The notes: generated by a model not told the origin, from the sequence alone. DNA of 43,161 bases from Acidobacteriota bacterium (GCA_025354885.1 JANXLY010000213.1:1-43161), one strand, 5' to 3'; positions 24,793 through 34,431 are shown, numbered from the stretch's first letter. Program-made: numbers and translations.

Positions 24793-26776
24793 CGATGAAC
24801 TTACTCCTCAATGCTTTGAGTCGATCCCGCAATTGGGCAGCTTTTTCGAATTCGAAGTTTTTAGCGGCGGCGCGCATTTTCTGTTCGAGTTCGACAAGAT
24901 ACTTCTCGCGCTGGTCAGCATTGAGAATATCCACTTCATCCGGCTGCTCTTCTTCAAGCGGGATTGTTACATAATCCGCCTCGGCCAAATGCACAAGGTT
25001 CATGTCGATGGGCTTGATGATCGACTGCGGAATTATGCCATTCCGCTCATTGTAATCTGTCTGAATCTCCCTGCGGCGATTCGTTTCGTCGATCGCACGC
25101 TTCATCGAATCAGTCATTACGTCGGCATACAGAATCGCCCGGCCATTCAAATGCCGTGCCGCACGCCCGATGGTCTGGATCAAAGCGCCGGTCGAACGAA
25201 GAAATCCTTCTTTGTCCGCATCGAGAATTGCGACCAATGAGACCTCAGGGAGATCCAGGCCTTCGCGCAGCAGGTTCACACCGATCAGGCAATCGAAGAT
25301 GCCCTTGCGCAGGTCGCGCAAGATTTTCACGCGGTCGAGAGTTGTAACTTCCGAGTGCAGATACTCGCACTTGACCCCAGCTTCTTTGTAATACTCGGCG
25401 AGGTCTTCTGACATGCGCTTCGTTAATGTTGTGATCAGCACACGCTCATTGAGATCAGCGCGCAGGCGAATCTCTTTCAGCAAATCATCCACCTGTCCTT
25501 TGATGGGGCGAATTTCCAGTTGTGGATCGACAAGCCCCGTCGGCCGGATGATCTGTTCGACGATGACGCCACCACTCTTGGTCAATTCATAGGGGCCCGG
25601 AGTTGCCGAAACATAGATCGCCTGGTGAATGCGATTCTCAAACTCTTCAAAGGTGAGCGGCCGGTTGTCGAGTGCGCTCGGCATCCGGAAGCCGTACTTG
25701 ACAAGGTTCTCCTTGCGCGAACGGTCTCCGCCCCACATTCCCGTAACCTGAGGGATTGTGACGTGAGATTCATCCACAAACAAAATCGCATCCGCTGGCA
25801 AATAGTCGAGCAGAGTGGGCGGTGCCTCGCCTGGAAGGCGCCCTGTAAAATGACGTGAGTAATTCTCGATCCCGTGGCAGTAGCCGATTGTTTTCACCAT
25901 CTCGAGATCAAACTTCGTGCGCTGCCAAATGCGTTGTGCCTCAATCAGCTTGCCCTGGCTTTCGAGCTCGGCGTGCCAACTCACGAGTTCCTGCTCGATC
26001 GTAATAATTGCCTGCTCTTTGTTTACCGGCGTCAACACATAATGGCTCTTCGGATAGATTGGCAAACGCTGGTAGGTCTGCTTTACCGTGCCAAGCAAGG
26101 GGTCGATCTGCGACAACCCTTCAATCTCATCACCCCACATCTCGATACGAAACGCATTGTCGTCATAAGTCGGAAAGACTTCAATCACATCCCCGCGAAC
26201 GCGGAAAGTGCCGCGTGTAAAATCGAGGTCATTGCGCTGGTAGAGGATCTCAACCAGCTTCGAGATGATGTCGGCCCGTTTGATCGTCTGGCCCTTCTCG
26301 AGCATCAGCAACATACCGTAATATGCCTCAGGGGAACCAAGGCCATAAATGCAGCTCACACTCGAAATGATGATGACGTCGCGTCGCTCAAAAAGGGACC
26401 GGGTGGCCGACAAGCGCAGCTTGTCTAGCTCGTCGTTGGTCGTTGCCTCTTTTGAGATGTATGTATCGCTGTTCGGAATGTAAGCTTCAGGCTGGTAGTA
26501 GTCGTAATAGCTGACAAAGTACTCTACGGCGTTCTGCGGGAAAAACTGCCGGAATTCCTGGTACAACTGCGCGGCGAGCGTCTTGTTGTGCGCCATGATC
26601 AGAGCCGGGCGATTCGTATGCTCGATGATCTTGGCCATCGTGAAAGTCTTGCCCGAACCGGTCACGCCGAGCAGGGTCTGGTAAGGCTCATTTTCGGCAA
26701 GGCCACGAACCAGTTCGGCGATGGCTGTCTCTTGATCGCCACGCGGGCGGTAATCTCCCGCGAGTTGGAATGCCAT
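24758..26776 (-). CDS. uvrB: Excinuclease ABC subunit B
   Basis: 672 residues, standard UvrB. Walker A is [16 protein letters not shown], the beta-hairpin region is [18 protein letters not shown], motif II is [13 protein letters not shown], and helicase motifs V/VI are [16 protein letters not shown] and [18 protein letters not shown]-terminal UVR motif ([17 protein letters not shown]) binds UvrC. It verifies damage for nucleotide excision repair with UvrA and UvrC, neither of which is nearby. The gene begins six bases after the small basic protein gene and probably shares the long transcript that starts with envelope glycan genes. Confidence 0.97.
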   Translation of the reverse strand: MAFQLAGDYRPRGDQETAIAELVRGLAENEPYQTLLGVTGSGKTFTMAKIIEHTNRPALIMAHNKTLAAQLYQEFRQFFPQNAVEYFVSYYDYYQPEAYIPNSDTYISKEATTNDELDKLRLSATRSLFERRDVIIISSVSCIYGLGSPEAYYGMLLMLEKGQTIKRADIISKLVEILYQRNDLDFTRGTFRVRGDVIEVFPTYDDNAFRIEMWGDEIEGLSQIDPLLGTVKQTYQRLPIYPKSHYVLTPVNKEQAIITIEQELVSWHAELESQGKLIEAQRIWQRTKFDLEMVKTIGYCHGIENYSRHFTGRLPGEAPPTLLDYLPADAILFVDESHVTIPQVTGMWGGDRSRKENLVKYGFRMPSALDNRPLTFEEFENRIHQAIYVSATPGPYELTKSGGVIVEQIIRPTGLVDPQLEIRPIKGQVDDLLKEIRLRADLNERVLITTLTKRMSEDLAEYYKEAGVKCEYLHSEVTTLDRVKILRDLRKGIFDCLIGVNLLREGLDLPEVSLVAILDADKEGFLRSTGALIQTIGRAARHLNGRAILYADVMTDSMKRAIDETNRRREIQTDYNERNGIIPQSIIKPIDMNLVHLAEADYVTIPLEEEQPDEVDILNADQREKYLVELEQKMRAAAKNFEFEKAAQLRDRLKALRSKFIDAQSTADGADR

Positions 26777-26782
26777 TGAAGT

Positions 26783-26953
26783 CTAGAGAACTCCCTGATC
26801 TTTGAGAATCGCCCGGTCCTTCGCCTCGCGAGTTGCCTGGCGGCGAGGCCCATCGGCGATGGTCTGCGCTTTCTGGTTCACCACCCGGGCAGCGGGATTT
26901 CGCTTCTTGGGCGCTTTGACAATAATGACGGTCGTTGGCTTCTTGCTCTTCAT
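26783..26953 (-). CDS. Small basic hypothetical protein (56 residues)
   Basis: Not recognised. The product is strongly basic (MKSKKPTTVIIVKAPKKRN, then VNQKAQTIADGPRRQATREA), with no membrane segment. The ATG at 26953 overlaps the YihY stop as ATGA and the stop lies six bases from uvrB, which supports a real, translationally coupled gene. A DNA- or RNA-binding role is a guess from charge only. Longer frames through here do not look like protein. Confidence 0.6.
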   Translation of the reverse strand: MKSKKPTTVIIVKAPKKRNPAARVVNQKAQTIADGPRRQATREAKDRAILKDQGVL

Positions 26954-27813
26954 GAGATAACACCCTCTTTCTTTAGTCTCTCCATCTCGGCATTGTAGGC
27001 GCAACCGAGAAGAGCGATCAGACTGAGCAGGTACATCCAGACAAGCAGCGCAATCGCTGCGCCAATACTGCCGTACATGATGTTGTAGGTCGCAATGTTG
27101 CGCACATACCAGCCAAAACCGAGAGTTGCAAGACTCCACAACGTGGTGGCCAGCAGGGCACCCGGCCATACTCGTTTCCACCTTTTCGGCGTGCTAGGCG
27201 CAAAGCGGTATAGCCAGCTGGTGGCGGTGACCAGCGTTGAGATCGCGATCACATTTGAGACTACCCGGCCCAAGAAGCCGATCACTCCGTCGAGGCCGGC
27301 TTCATGCCCCATCACGCCAAACCAGGAGAGCACCGTCGATTCGATCTTTCCGCTAAAGACAAGCAGGAGTGAAGCAAAAATCGTTGGCAAAAGCGTAGAG
27401 AAGACCAACAGAATTGCGATCCAGCGTTGGCGCCAGAAGCCTCGCGTATTGGGGCAGCGATAGGCAGCCTGAAAGCCCGTCATCAAGCTCACGATGACAT
27501 CGGATGCCGACCAGATCGAGAGTACGGCAGCGCCAGCAATCAGCCAGTTGGGTCGGGCGCCACGGAGAGTGAAGGCATACTGCACCACGTCCTCAGTACC
27601 CGGCGGCACCACCTCAAACAGGAACTTCGCGATGGCCTGCGATACCAGCTCTGCATTCGCCTGCACGAGGATCGTCGCGAGCGTGGTCAACACTGGAAAG
27701 AAGCTGAGCAGTGCGGAGAAGGCCGCGCCTTTGGCGATGTCGATCAACCCGTCGCGATATGCGCAGATGAAGGTGGCACGAAGGATAATCCAGAAGCGAT
27801 GGATCAGTCGCAT
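26950..27813 (-). CDS. YihY/virulence factor BrkB family membrane protein
   Basis: 287 residues with about six membrane helices. Landmarks of the family: FICAYRDGLIDIAKGAAFSA, LLSFFPVLTTLATI, SIWSASDVIVSLMTGFQAAY, FWRQRWIAILLVFSTLL, and VWPGALLATTLWSLATLGF with the glycine-rich NIMYGSIGAAIALLVWMYL. Formerly called ribonuclease BN, the family is now seen as membrane proteins of unclear function, perhaps transporters. ATG 27813 overlaps glpD by ten bases. Confidence 0.9.
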   Translation of the reverse strand: MRLIHRFWIILRATFICAYRDGLIDIAKGAAFSALLSFFPVLTTLATILVQANAELVSQAIAKFLFEVVPPGTEDVVQYAFTLRGARPNWLIAGAAVLSIWSASDVIVSLMTGFQAAYRCPNTRGFWRQRWIAILLVFSTLLPTIFASLLLVFSGKIESTVLSWFGVMGHEAGLDGVIGFLGRVVSNVIAISTLVTATSWLYRFAPSTPKRWKRVWPGALLATTLWSLATLGFGWYVRNIATYNIMYGSIGAAIALLVWMYLLSLIALLGCAYNAEMERLKKEGVIS

Positions 27814-29117
27814 GGAGAATGACGTTCCAGAAATTCTTCGATTCCGCCACCAAAAGCTGCTGCAATCGGCGCAAGCGATTCGGTAGTCCAGCGCTTCTGC
27901 CAAGCCCAGTTTGTTGAGCAGGTCAGGAAGGCTTCAAGACTTGGACACTCCTCTTCGCGCTTGGCCCATTCGATGCGTTCCGCAATCGTCTTTGGCCGTT
28001 TCGTCGGCACTGCAAAAGGAGTGCTGCGTGTCGGGTGTACTTGATCGAGCCCATCGTCTGGAGCGATCTTTCGCACCACCAGATCGCCGGCCTCTTCAGC
28101 CATTGAGCGATAGGTTGTGTACTTGCCGCCAGTAATCTCAAGAACGCCATCGGGGCGAAACCCGATCTGATGTTCCCGGCTGGTCGAACTCGCACTCTTG
28201 CCCGCTGCGGTGAGCAGTGGCCGTAACGAACTGAAGGTGCCGATGAGCGGCAGTTCTGAACTGTGCGGGAATAGCAGTTCGGCAATCGCACGCAGATATT
28301 CGGTCTCGCTCCAGGAAATATCGACTTTATCCGGAGTCCCGCCATGATCGATATCCGTTGTGCCGATCAGGGTCACCGGCTCGAGCTCTCCCCAGGGAAT
28401 GAAAAATATGACCCGTCCATCGGTGTGAAAATGCGCGAGCGCATGATTGCCCTCAAACAGTTTTGGGAGCACGATGTGCGAACCGCGCACAAGCCGCATC
28501 TGGTCGCCGCCGATCCACGGTCCTCGAGCATCGATGACACAACCGGCTTTTACGCGGATGCCGTTGTCAAGCTCTACGCTATCGGCTGTCATCCTCCTGA
28601 CACCGCGCCCGGGGATGCACACTGCGCCATAGTGCCGCGCATCGCGCATGTTGTCGATCACTAGCGCCGCCGAATCACTTGCGGCATCCCAATAGGCGAG
28701 CCGACCGCCGAAATAAGTGCTCTTGCCAATGCGGTTCTTACCCGCCAGCAAGTCGTATAGGGCGATGCCCACACCGTAGAATATGCGATCGAGCGGCCCT
28801 TCTGCCGTCAGTTCAAAACGCAGGGGGCGGACTGTGTCCGGCGCCATCTTCAGAAGGGTCGCCCGCTCGCGCAGTGCTTCGCGGACCAGCCCGAAGTCGA
28901 AGTACTTGAGATAGCGCAATCCACCGTGGATCAGATGCGAATTTTTACCGCTGGTGCCAGCGCCCCAAAACGTTTTTTCGAGCAGCAGAATGCGTAGTGG
29001 ATGATTGGCGGAATGGGCGCGCAGCGCCAGATCGCGGGCGAGTCCGGTGCCATTGATGCCGCCACCTACGATGACGGCATCGAAGTGCTGCCCTGCCAGC
29101 TCCTCGATCGAATGCAT
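27804..29117 (-). CDS. FAD-dependent glycerol-3-phosphate dehydrogenase-like protein
   Basis: 437 residues. The FAD-binding DAO fold is complete: FDAVIVGGGINGTGLARDLA, TSGKNSHLIHGGLRYLKYFD, RPLRFELTAEGPLDRIFY, SHIVLPKLFEGNHALAHF, PVTLIGTTDIDHGGTPDKVD and ITGGKYTTYRSMAEE. The C-terminus is much shorter than in GlpD (usually 500-560), because most of the DAO_C domain is missing; the last 40 residues show only a remnant. It oxidises glycerol-3-phosphate at the membrane by family. Sits between membrane proteins, overlapping both neighbours (52 and 10 bases). Confidence 0.85.
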   Translation of the reverse strand: MHSIEELAGQHFDAVIVGGGINGTGLARDLALRAHSANHPLRILLLEKTFWGAGTSGKNSHLIHGGLRYLKYFDFGLVREALRERATLLKMAPDTVRPLRFELTAEGPLDRIFYGVGIALYDLLAGKNRIGKSTYFGGRLAYWDAASDSAALVIDNMRDARHYGAVCIPGRGVRRMTADSVELDNGIRVKAGCVIDARGPWIGGDQMRLVRGSHIVLPKLFEGNHALAHFHTDGRVIFFIPWGELEPVTLIGTTDIDHGGTPDKVDISWSETEYLRAIAELLFPHSSELPLIGTFSSLRPLLTAAGKSASSTSREHQIGFRPDGVLEITGGKYTTYRSMAEEAGDLVVRKIAPDDGLDQVHPTRSTPFAVPTKRPKTIAERIEWAKREEECPSLEAFLTCSTNWAWQKRWTTESLAPIAAAFGGGIEEFLERHSPCD

Positions 29118-31072
29118 AGGGTTATGCTACCAATCCAGGCGAGCAGGCTGATCAGCCCAAACACCTTTTGTTGTGTCGTACCTTCATAGCGGACTTCAAT
29201 CACGCTTGCAATGGCTGGCCTTGGCAACAGTTGCATCAGGCCGAGTTCATTGCGCTTTAGCTCGATCGGAGCCGCATCCTGAGTCGCCTTCCAGCCTGGA
29301 TCCCAATTCATCGAAAAGCTGATTTCACGCCCTTGCGGTATCGTCCCGCGGATCTGCCACAGGCTGGGGTTCAACTCCTGAACCGATAGTTGTGGTCTTG
29401 TCGGATCTGTCATTGCCGCGTAGAAGCGCGGTAGGGCTTCCTTCCAGCGATCCTTTGGCAACTCCTCGGGAGAAATCAGATGTGCATAAGAGCGGAATGG
29501 CAACTTGTGTATGCGGTCGTGAGCAGTTGGCGCGAAGACTACAGGACCCAACGCTTCAAACTTGGCAGGTGTCTTGATGTCTTTGTAATACTCTTCGCTT
29601 TCAATATCGTGAACGACTGCGTACTCGGCTCCAATGGCGGTCAATTCGCGGAGGGCATCGATTGCTGCTTCACCAGGTTTCGAAGCCTCATCAGTTCTCA
29701 CCTGATAGTAGTGATCTACAGCAATGCGATTGCGTAATCCGCTTTCAAAGGTGCCTCCCACCTGGTGCAGCGGGAACCAGGCATTCAGCCGGAATCGCAG
29801 TGCGCCGGTCGCAAAAATGCGGCCAGACGGATGCTGGTCTGAAAGCCATTTGGCAAGGCGAAATTCGAGGGTCTGTTCGTTGTCTTCGACGCCCCAATTA
29901 GCAGCAGTTCGGGTAAAGCTGGCGCGGGCCTGTGCGGCTCCCGCAAGGAGCAAGGCAGCAAGCGCCAAGCCAACGCAGAATCTGTCTACGCGTTCGCGAG
30001 ACTGCCAGCCAAACCAGCACCAGGAGAAGATCGCGAGCATCAGAAACAACTCCAGTTCCAGGGCATAACGGCGACTTTCCGGCACAGTATCGGCGTTCAG
30101 CCAATAGAAGCCGCCAACAATCCACAAGAAGGCAACGGTAGAAACAGTTGCGTAGCTAACCACCCAGGGCAGACGAAAAAAGCGCAACGCAAGCGATAGC
30201 GACAATACAAGCAGCAGCAGCCCTCCGTAAAGTTGCCAGTGTGATTGCTCAACCTGATAACCAAAAGAGTCTTTAGGCCAGTTGAAGAGAGTTGTCCAGA
30301 CATATTCTGGCGTGAGCCAGAAGGCGGCAAGAAGGTAGCCCAACAAGCCTGCCCGAATGAGGCGCGGCACATGAGCGAAATCTGTTGCCAACATCCAGAG
30401 GATCGACATAGTGAGCGCAAAGGCACAGAGCCAGTTCGTCATCGGGGCTAAGGCCAAGCCGATTGCGAGGATGAATAGAGACCAGAAATCCTTGCGGGAA
30501 AGGGCCCATCGCAATGCCACTAGAACGAGAGGGAAAATTGTAAGTCCCGCCACGTGTGGAGCCTCGCCGTACTTCAAAAGCACGAGTAAGCGCCAAGGCA
30601 GATAATAGGTGCCGCGATCGGCGTCTACACGTTCAAAAATCCCATAGATCGGCGAGGCGAATGAATATGCGAAGCCAAGGGCGAGAGCCCAGAACAGGCT
30701 GCGGGTGAAATAGAAGAAGGCAAACGCGAGAGTCACAGGGCCAAGACAGGCGAAGAGCGCCACCACCATGCGGTAGGAACGAAAACTGTCCATGCCGCTA
30801 ACCCAGTGCAATGCGCTGGCAAGATACGGAAGCAAGGGGGGATAAGTGAACTGGGTTGGTTGTCCGGCATATTGCTGCGGATTCCAACCCCACGGGTTTG
30901 GATGTTCGGAGACGAATCGGGTGATACCTGCATAGCCTGCGGCGATCGAGCCTTTGTAAGGCTTTTGTTGAGGATCGAATAGGGGCGCGTAGAGCCAGAG
31001 GTTCAGCACGAATAGCAGAACCAGGCCGGCGACGAGGATCAGGCGCGTGCGCGTTGTTTCCAAAGTATCCAT
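29066..31072 (-). CDS. Multi-pass membrane protein, GT-C glycosyltransferase-like (paralogue 2)
   Basis: 668 residues with about ten hydrophobic helices, then an exported C-terminal domain of about 200 residues rich in Trp. It is clearly paralogous to the preceding gene: KYGEAPHVAGLTIFPLVLVA mirrors YGEGPHMTSFAWIPFVLAFT, and GRIFATGALRFRLNAW mirrors AYVTGAVRFWYNTW. Early motif LYAPLFDPQ and a long loop with WNPQQYAGQPTQFTYPP place acidic and polar residues outside. The layout suggests a GT-C enzyme using a polyprenyl-phosphate sugar, but no GT-C catalytic motif is certain. ATG 31072 overlaps the upstream gene by 34 bases, and the 3' end overlaps glpD by 52. Confidence 0.65.
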   Translation of the reverse strand: MDTLETTRTRLILVAGLVLLFVLNLWLYAPLFDPQQKPYKGSIAAGYAGITRFVSEHPNPWGWNPQQYAGQPTQFTYPPLLPYLASALHWVSGMDSFRSYRMVVALFACLGPVTLAFAFFYFTRSLFWALALGFAYSFASPIYGIFERVDADRGTYYLPWRLLVLLKYGEAPHVAGLTIFPLVLVALRWALSRKDFWSLFILAIGLALAPMTNWLCAFALTMSILWMLATDFAHVPRLIRAGLLGYLLAAFWLTPEYVWTTLFNWPKDSFGYQVEQSHWQLYGGLLLLVLSLSLALRFFRLPWVVSYATVSTVAFLWIVGGFYWLNADTVPESRRYALELELFLMLAIFSWCWFGWQSRERVDRFCVGLALAALLLAGAAQARASFTRTAANWGVEDNEQTLEFRLAKWLSDQHPSGRIFATGALRFRLNAWFPLHQVGGTFESGLRNRIAVDHYYQVRTDEASKPGEAAIDALRELTAIGAEYAVVHDIESEEYYKDIKTPAKFEALGPVVFAPTAHDRIHKLPFRSYAHLISPEELPKDRWKEALPRFYAAMTDPTRPQLSVQELNPSLWQIRGTIPQGREISFSMNWDPGWKATQDAAPIELKRNELGLMQLLPRPAIASVIEVRYEGTTQQKVFGLISLLAWIGSITLCIRSRSWQGSTSMPSS

Positions 31073-33009
31073 CCTGAGGCAAGGATTGTTAGAACGAAGA
31101 GAATCTCGCCAACTGTCTTTTCGAGTGGCTTGTCGAAGATCAGCCGAATGCTGCTTACGCCGACAGGCGTATCGATCCTTACAAAGCCGAGTTGATCTTG
31201 TGTAACGGGCAGGCGGCCAAGATTCGACTCTGCTCTCCAATTTGAGTCGTAGCTTGTCTGGAGGATAACAGTTTGATTGGAAAGCGTTGAGCCCTCAAAA
31301 TCAAGCTCGTCGGTGCCGCGCCAATGGGTGCGGGTTGGGGCCTCTGGACCATTTTCATAAACGGCAACGTAACGCTCAAGCCCCTCCAGATCGGTCTGGT
31401 CTTTGATTTTTGGCAAGGCATTCAGTGCGTCGCGATCCACGATGCGGGCCATCGAACGGTAACGCCGGGGCACTTCGTAAATGTGGTTGTCGCGCTCAAA
31501 TTCGTGTAGTTGCTTGAGGACACCATCAAACTTTTTCGGGTACAGAAAGTCTTTGTACCATTCATCCGATTTCGGCCCATGCACCGCAACCAGATCGACG
31601 CCCATCACTTGCAGCCAGGCTACCGCCAGCTTTGGGTCGGGGCCCATAACGATCTCCCATTGCGAAGGCATCACCATTGTGTTTTGCAGGCCCTGTTCAG
31701 AGCTGCCTCCGAGCTGATAGAGATCGTGCCAGGTGTTGTACCAGAAGCGCACGGCTCCAGTAACGTAGGCGCGCGACTGAGGATAGTTTTGCGCAATCCA
31801 GTCCGGCGTACGCCAGTAAACGGTGCTCTTGTAGTCTGTCCCAAGAGGAAAAATCGCGCGGTGGTGGCGGATGTAATTGAAGTGAAGCGCAACCAGCAGC
31901 ACGATGGTAGTCACTACAGCGCCACGGCCGAAGAGTCCCTTGCGCCAGAGGGTGAGCAGTGCGAGCACGAGCACCCAGATCCAGATCAGGTCCAGCTCTG
32001 GTGCCAGCCGCATTGGTTCACCAAGCACGCGGAAATCGAGCCAATAGTTGCCGACCGTGTTGAGGGTGAAGAACAAGGTCGAACCAGCAATGAACAGGGG
32101 CCAGGCCAGATCGGAGCGATTTTGAAAACGGCGATTCGAGTAGGAAAGAAAGGCAATCAATGTAATCAGCCCTACCCAGTTGCTCCATAAATTCGGTTTT
32201 GCGGAAACGAATTGCATGTTTCGCAAAGTGATCTGCAGGTAGCTCGGAGTGAGCCAGAAGGCGCTCAGGCAGAACGCGATCAGTGGGATAGGCAGGGCGT
32301 AGCGCAATGCAAAGCTTTGTTTGCTTGTGACCCAAAGAGCCCAAAGCAGTAGTGGGAAAAATATTGCCAGTGCGGTTGCGCCATAGAAATTATTTGCCAC
32401 CACAACGGCAGCGGCAAAGCCTGCTGCTACGGACCAACGGTAGTCCTTCTTTTGTAGGGCGAGCCAAGTGAAGGCGAGCACAAAGGGGATCCAGGCAAAA
32501 GAAGTCATGTGCGGGCCCTCACCGTAGCGGACCAGCACATTCAATCTTGTCGGACCTGTTCGAAACATGTCTTTGGCGGCTTCTGGCAGCACCAGATAGG
32601 TAGGGGCGATGATTGCTGCGGCTAGAGCAGTAGCGATGGCGGCCCAACGATTCGCGAAGCCGAGCCGTGCAAATAAATAGACACCAGCAATGCCAAAGCA
32701 GTAAAAGAACGCAACATAGATGTGATATGCCCTGGCAGCATCCACATTTCCGAACTTCGCTATGGCTGCTGTGCCGTATCGGAGGGCTGGTGGATAGATG
32801 TAATCAAATCGAGTGCCGACATACCAGAACGGCTGCCAGAGGGGCCTGGGCCAGTGGTCTTTCAACATGCGTGCATCGGCGATGAAGGTGGATTCGATCG
32901 AGGCCCAGTTGTCGATGTAGTTCAGTTTCCACAAGGGCCGGATGAGTATGGCCGTGAAAAGGAAGAGCAGCAGAAAATCGAGAATCCAGCTGCGGCGTCC
33001 GCGGAACAT
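31039..33009 (-). CDS. Multi-pass membrane protein, GT-C glycosyltransferase-like (paralogue 1)
   Basis: 656 residues. The N-terminus is a membrane helix (ILDFLLLFLFTAILIRPLW), followed by a large first loop containing WQPFWYVGTRFDYIYPPALR. About ten further helices follow, then a soluble exported C-terminal domain (TGAVRFWYNTWHDLYQLGGS; VDLVAVHGPKSDEWYKDFLY) and a final helix. The mid-region YGEGPHMTSFAWIPF is shared with its paralogue. It starts three bases after the GT2 gene. Together these suggest transfer of a lipid-linked sugar at the outer face of the membrane; function is inferred from context. Confidence 0.65.
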   Translation of the reverse strand: MFRGRRSWILDFLLLFLFTAILIRPLWKLNYIDNWASIESTFIADARMLKDHWPRPLWQPFWYVGTRFDYIYPPALRYGTAAIAKFGNVDAARAYHIYVAFFYCFGIAGVYLFARLGFANRWAAIATALAAAIIAPTYLVLPEAAKDMFRTGPTRLNVLVRYGEGPHMTSFAWIPFVLAFTWLALQKKDYRWSVAAGFAAAVVVANNFYGATALAIFFPLLLWALWVTSKQSFALRYALPIPLIAFCLSAFWLTPSYLQITLRNMQFVSAKPNLWSNWVGLITLIAFLSYSNRRFQNRSDLAWPLFIAGSTLFFTLNTVGNYWLDFRVLGEPMRLAPELDLIWIWVLVLALLTLWRKGLFGRGAVVTTIVLLVALHFNYIRHHRAIFPLGTDYKSTVYWRTPDWIAQNYPQSRAYVTGAVRFWYNTWHDLYQLGGSSEQGLQNTMVMPSQWEIVMGPDPKLAVAWLQVMGVDLVAVHGPKSDEWYKDFLYPKKFDGVLKQLHEFERDNHIYEVPRRYRSMARIVDRDALNALPKIKDQTDLEGLERYVAVYENGPEAPTRTHWRGTDELDFEGSTLSNQTVILQTSYDSNWRAESNLGRLPVTQDQLGFVRIDTPVGVSSIRLIFDKPLEKTVGEILFVLTILASGWILWKQRARA

Positions 33010-33012
33010 GGC

Positions 33013-33822
33013 TTAGCGGGTGGCCGTCGCTGCGCGGCTGTAGCGGCGCTGCAGGGAAATAAATTGGCGCTGCTTCATCAGGCCGCTGCGGTGTATGAGC
33101 AGTCGGAAGAGCAACCAGAGGATCGAGAGTCCATAGATCGAACTCTGGATAAAGCTTGCACTCGAAGCCTGCGGAAAGTAACGTGTTGGCACAGGGACTT
33201 CCGCCACGCGTGAACCCACTTCGACAAACTGAGCCATGATCTCCTGATCGAAGATGAAGTTGTCGGAATTCATTTCGACATTGACAGCTTCGAGTGCCTC
33301 TCGTGTGTAGGCGCGATAACCGGTATGGTATTCGGCGAGAGTGAGTCCGAAGACTGTGTTCTCTGCCCCCGTGAGGAAGCGATTCGAAATGAACTTCCAC
33401 CACGGCATGCCACCGCTCATCGGATCGCCGTTGAGGAGTCTCGAGCCAAGCACCACATCGGCGGTGCCATCCTGTATGGGCTTGATGATCTGCGGCAGCA
33501 GGGTTGGGTCGTACTGGTAGTCGGGATGCACCATGACGATGATGCTCGCTCCGGCACGGAGCGCCTCGCGATAGCAGGTCTTCTGGTTCGCACCATATCC
33601 ATAGTTGCGGTTGTGCACAAAGAGCTCCAGGCCGAGCTCGCGGGCAATGCGAATCGTTTCATCTTTCGAGCCGTCATCGACCACGATGACGAGGTCCACG
33701 ACATCGTGGGGCAACTCCGTATAGGTCATACGAAGGGTCTTGGCCGCGTTGTACGCGGGCATGACTACTACGACTTTCGCTTCGCTACTGTCAGGAACTG
33801 GTAGGCGAACAGGGTCTTCCAT
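33013..33822 (-). CDS. Family 2 glycosyltransferase (polyprenyl-phosphate-sugar synthase-like)
   Basis: 269 residues. The GT-A fold is clear: VVVVMPAYNAAKTLRMTYTE, VIVVDDGSKDETIRIAREL, NYGYGANQKTCYREALRAGA, MVHPDYQYDPTLLPQIIKPI, VLGSRLLNG and GYRAYTREALEAV. This pattern is close to dolichol-phosphate mannosyl/glucosyl synthases, although MVHPDYQYD replaces the usual DAD-type motif. A hydrophobic stretch near the end (YGLSILWLLFRLLIH) may anchor it. It would make the lipid-linked sugar for the two GT-C-like proteins that follow. ATG 33822 is the likely start (ATG 33858 possible); it overlaps the methyltransferase 3' end. Confidence 0.85.
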   Translation of the reverse strand: MEDPVRLPVPDSSEAKVVVVMPAYNAAKTLRMTYTELPHDVVDLVIVVDDGSKDETIRIARELGLELFVHNRNYGYGANQKTCYREALRAGASIIVMVHPDYQYDPTLLPQIIKPIQDGTADVVLGSRLLNGDPMSGGMPWWKFISNRFLTGAENTVFGLTLAEYHTGYRAYTREALEAVNVEMNSDNFIFDQEIMAQFVEVGSRVAEVPVPTRYFPQASSASFIQSSIYGLSILWLLFRLLIHRSGLMKQRQFISLQRRYSRAATATR

Positions 33823-34415
33823 ACTCGTGCCCAATGGTAACAAAGGACTTCCAGCCATTGAAGGGAGGGAATCGCGAGGCCGACCGGGATTCCTGTGACG
33901 GCAGCAACTTCGAAGGTGTATCCGCTGCGGTCAAAGAGAGCTTTCCAGTTGGCCAACATCCAGAAATGGAGGTGGGTGCGGTCAAACAGGCCTTTGTCGT
34001 CTTCAGGGAAGTTTCCGAATAGAACCTGGAGGCGAAAATAGAGATTTCCGCTGTTGGGCAGCGAGGAGACGATCATTCCATGCGGTACCAGATGAGGCCG
34101 GAGTTGCTCGAGCAGATCCTGCGGGCGGCGCAAGTGTTCGAGCACGTCGCCAATGACGATCACGTCAAAAGGACCGGGCAGCGGAGGAAGCGGCTGTTCG
34201 AGATCATGCACGATCGCAGGCGGGTTTTCATCAAAGCCCAGGGGATGTTCGATGCCCGTGACGGCGAAGCCCTTGGCGGCGAGAAGGCCGGAAAGAAAGC
34301 CATTGCCACAGCCGACGTCGAGCAATTTCGGGCCTTGAAGCTTGGGGTCAAGTAACCCGAGGAGGAGCATGTGGCTCGAATAGGGAGACTGCTTCAGTGT
34401 GTAGACGCTCGGCAT
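33768..34415 (-). CDS. Class I SAM-dependent methyltransferase
   Basis: 215 residues. Motif I is KLLDVGCGNGFLSGLLAAKG, motif II VTGIEHP, and motif IV DVIVIGDVLEHLRRPQDLLE, followed by MIVSSLPNSGNLYFRL. This resembles the Methyltransf_23/UbiG-like group; HFWMLANWKALFDRSG in the C-terminal half fits. Substrate unknown; beside glycosyltransferases it may act on a sugar or a lipid carrier. ATG 34415 is chosen; ATG 34433 would overlap the divergent bacilliredoxin start. It heads the nine-gene minus-strand run. Confidence 0.8.
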   Translation of the reverse strand: MPSVYTLKQSPYSSHMLLLGLLDPKLQGPKLLDVGCGNGFLSGLLAAKGFAVTGIEHPLGFDENPPAIVHDLEQPLPPLPGPFDVIVIGDVLEHLRRPQDLLEQLRPHLVPHGMIVSSLPNSGNLYFRLQVLFGNFPEDDKGLFDRTHLHFWMLANWKALFDRSGYTFEVAAVTGIPVGLAIPSLQWLEVLCYHWARVWKTLFAYQFLTVAKRKS

Positions 34416-34431
34416 AGGCGAAACTAGAAGC

